A stretch of DNA of 5,540 nucleotides from Paraprevotella sp. (GTDB lineage: Bacteria; Bacteroidota; Bacteroidia; Bacteroidales; Bacteroidaceae): NCBI GenBank assembly GCA_021205005.1, contig JAJPYK010000039.1, forward strand, positions 1 to 5,540. The letters are read 5' to 3'. Made by a program: the position numbers and the translations under genes. The notes beneath the pieces were generated by a model that worked only from the letters and a program-made list of their open reading frames with translations, ran no database searches and was not told the origin of the DNA. This document shows positions 5,444 to 5,540 of the stretch, in pieces. The first letter of the stretch is position 1. Every line of letters begins with the position of its first letter.

Positions 5444-5472
5444 CAAAAATACCATTTCTTTTCGACTTCAAG
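5444..5472 (-). promoter_or_regulatory. Possible Bacteroidota-type promoter of the AraC-family gene
   Basis: On the minus strand TATTTTTG (5451-5444) matches TAnnTTTG perfectly. The nearest -33-like element is CTTG (5472-5469), but the spacer is only 17 nt, shorter than the usual 19-21. Transcription would begin close to 5438-5439, at or next to the ATG, implying a leaderless or nearly leaderless message if this is the true promoter. Confidence 0.4.
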
Positions 5473-5486
5473 GTTTTTCGATACTT

Positions 5487-5524
5487 AAAAGAGGTTGTGT
5501 CAAAACGTTGGCACAACCTTTTTT
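5487..5524. terminator. Strong stem-loop terminator, possibly bidirectional
   Basis: AGGTTGTGTC (5492-5501) pairs with GGCACAACCT (5510-5519) in a 10-bp stem with one G-U pair around an 8-nt AAAACGTT loop. A run of A residues before it (5487-5490) and six T residues at its end (5519-5524) extend it. On the minus strand the 3' arm is followed by CTTTT, so it can serve both strands. As the AraC gene starts just below it on the minus strand, it most likely ends a minus-strand gene beyond the right edge. Confidence 0.8.
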
Positions 5525-5540
5525 CATAGTTTATCGTCGG

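Noticed and set aside
1..5540. CRISPR arrays, tRNA or rRNA genes, integrase or transposase genes
   Set aside because: Looked for on both strands; no regularly spaced repeats, no tRNA T-loop and acceptor pairing, and no recombinase or transposase motifs were seen.

Overview
The window most likely comes from a member of the Bacteroidales (Bacteroides/Parabacteroides-like, base composition roughly balanced). Evidence: start codons without clear Shine-Dalgarno sequences; promoters of the Bacteroidota type (-33 TTG, -7 TAnnTTTG); N-terminal lipoprotein signals; proteins matching families typical of that order (DUF4230, a DUF4738-like lipoprotein, a membrane-anchored transglutaminase-like protein, a Bacteroides-style AraC regulator); and a LuxS with the CLTGNY variant active-site motif. 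I cannot name the species.

Layout. (1) 1-913, plus strand: the 3' part of a 5'-methylthioadenosine/S-adenosylhomocysteine nucleosidase gene (mtnN), then complete luxS 14 nt later. Together they convert S-adenosylhomocysteine to S-ribosylhomocysteine and then to homocysteine plus DPD, the AI-2 precursor. (2) 914-1333, no convincing gene: a folded segment that can form a three-way junction, starting at the luxS stop codon and running into an intrinsic terminator (913-1037), then a 55-bp nested palindrome flanked by near-identical 7-8 bp direct repeats (1183-1253). (3) 1334-3084, minus strand: a two-gene operon of a DUF4738-like lipoprotein followed by a membrane-anchored transglutaminase-like protein. 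The second gene is split by a one-base frameshift in an A6 run. (4) 3085-3221: a divergent promoter region with two outward-facing Bacteroidota promoters of the same 20-nt spacing. (5) 3222-4491, plus strand: two adjacent DUF4230 genes, one a lipoprotein and one membrane-anchored, 1 nt apart. (6) 4522-5438, minus strand: an AraC-family regulator split by a frameshift in an A9 run. The run contains the dnaX-type slippery heptamer A AAA AAG in the zero frame, and a -1 shift there restores the full two-HTH domain. (7) 5487-5524: a strong stem-loop terminator, probably ending a minus-strand gene beyond the right edge.

The mtnN-luxS pair is well-understood methyl-cycle metabolism. The central divergent block encodes four envelope proteins of unknown role (two lipoproteins, two with N-terminal membrane anchors) and is the best candidate here for an undescribed system. 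The two A-run frameshifts may be genuine (phase variation, programmed or transcriptional slippage, decay) or homopolymer sequencing errors; raw reads and related genomes would decide.
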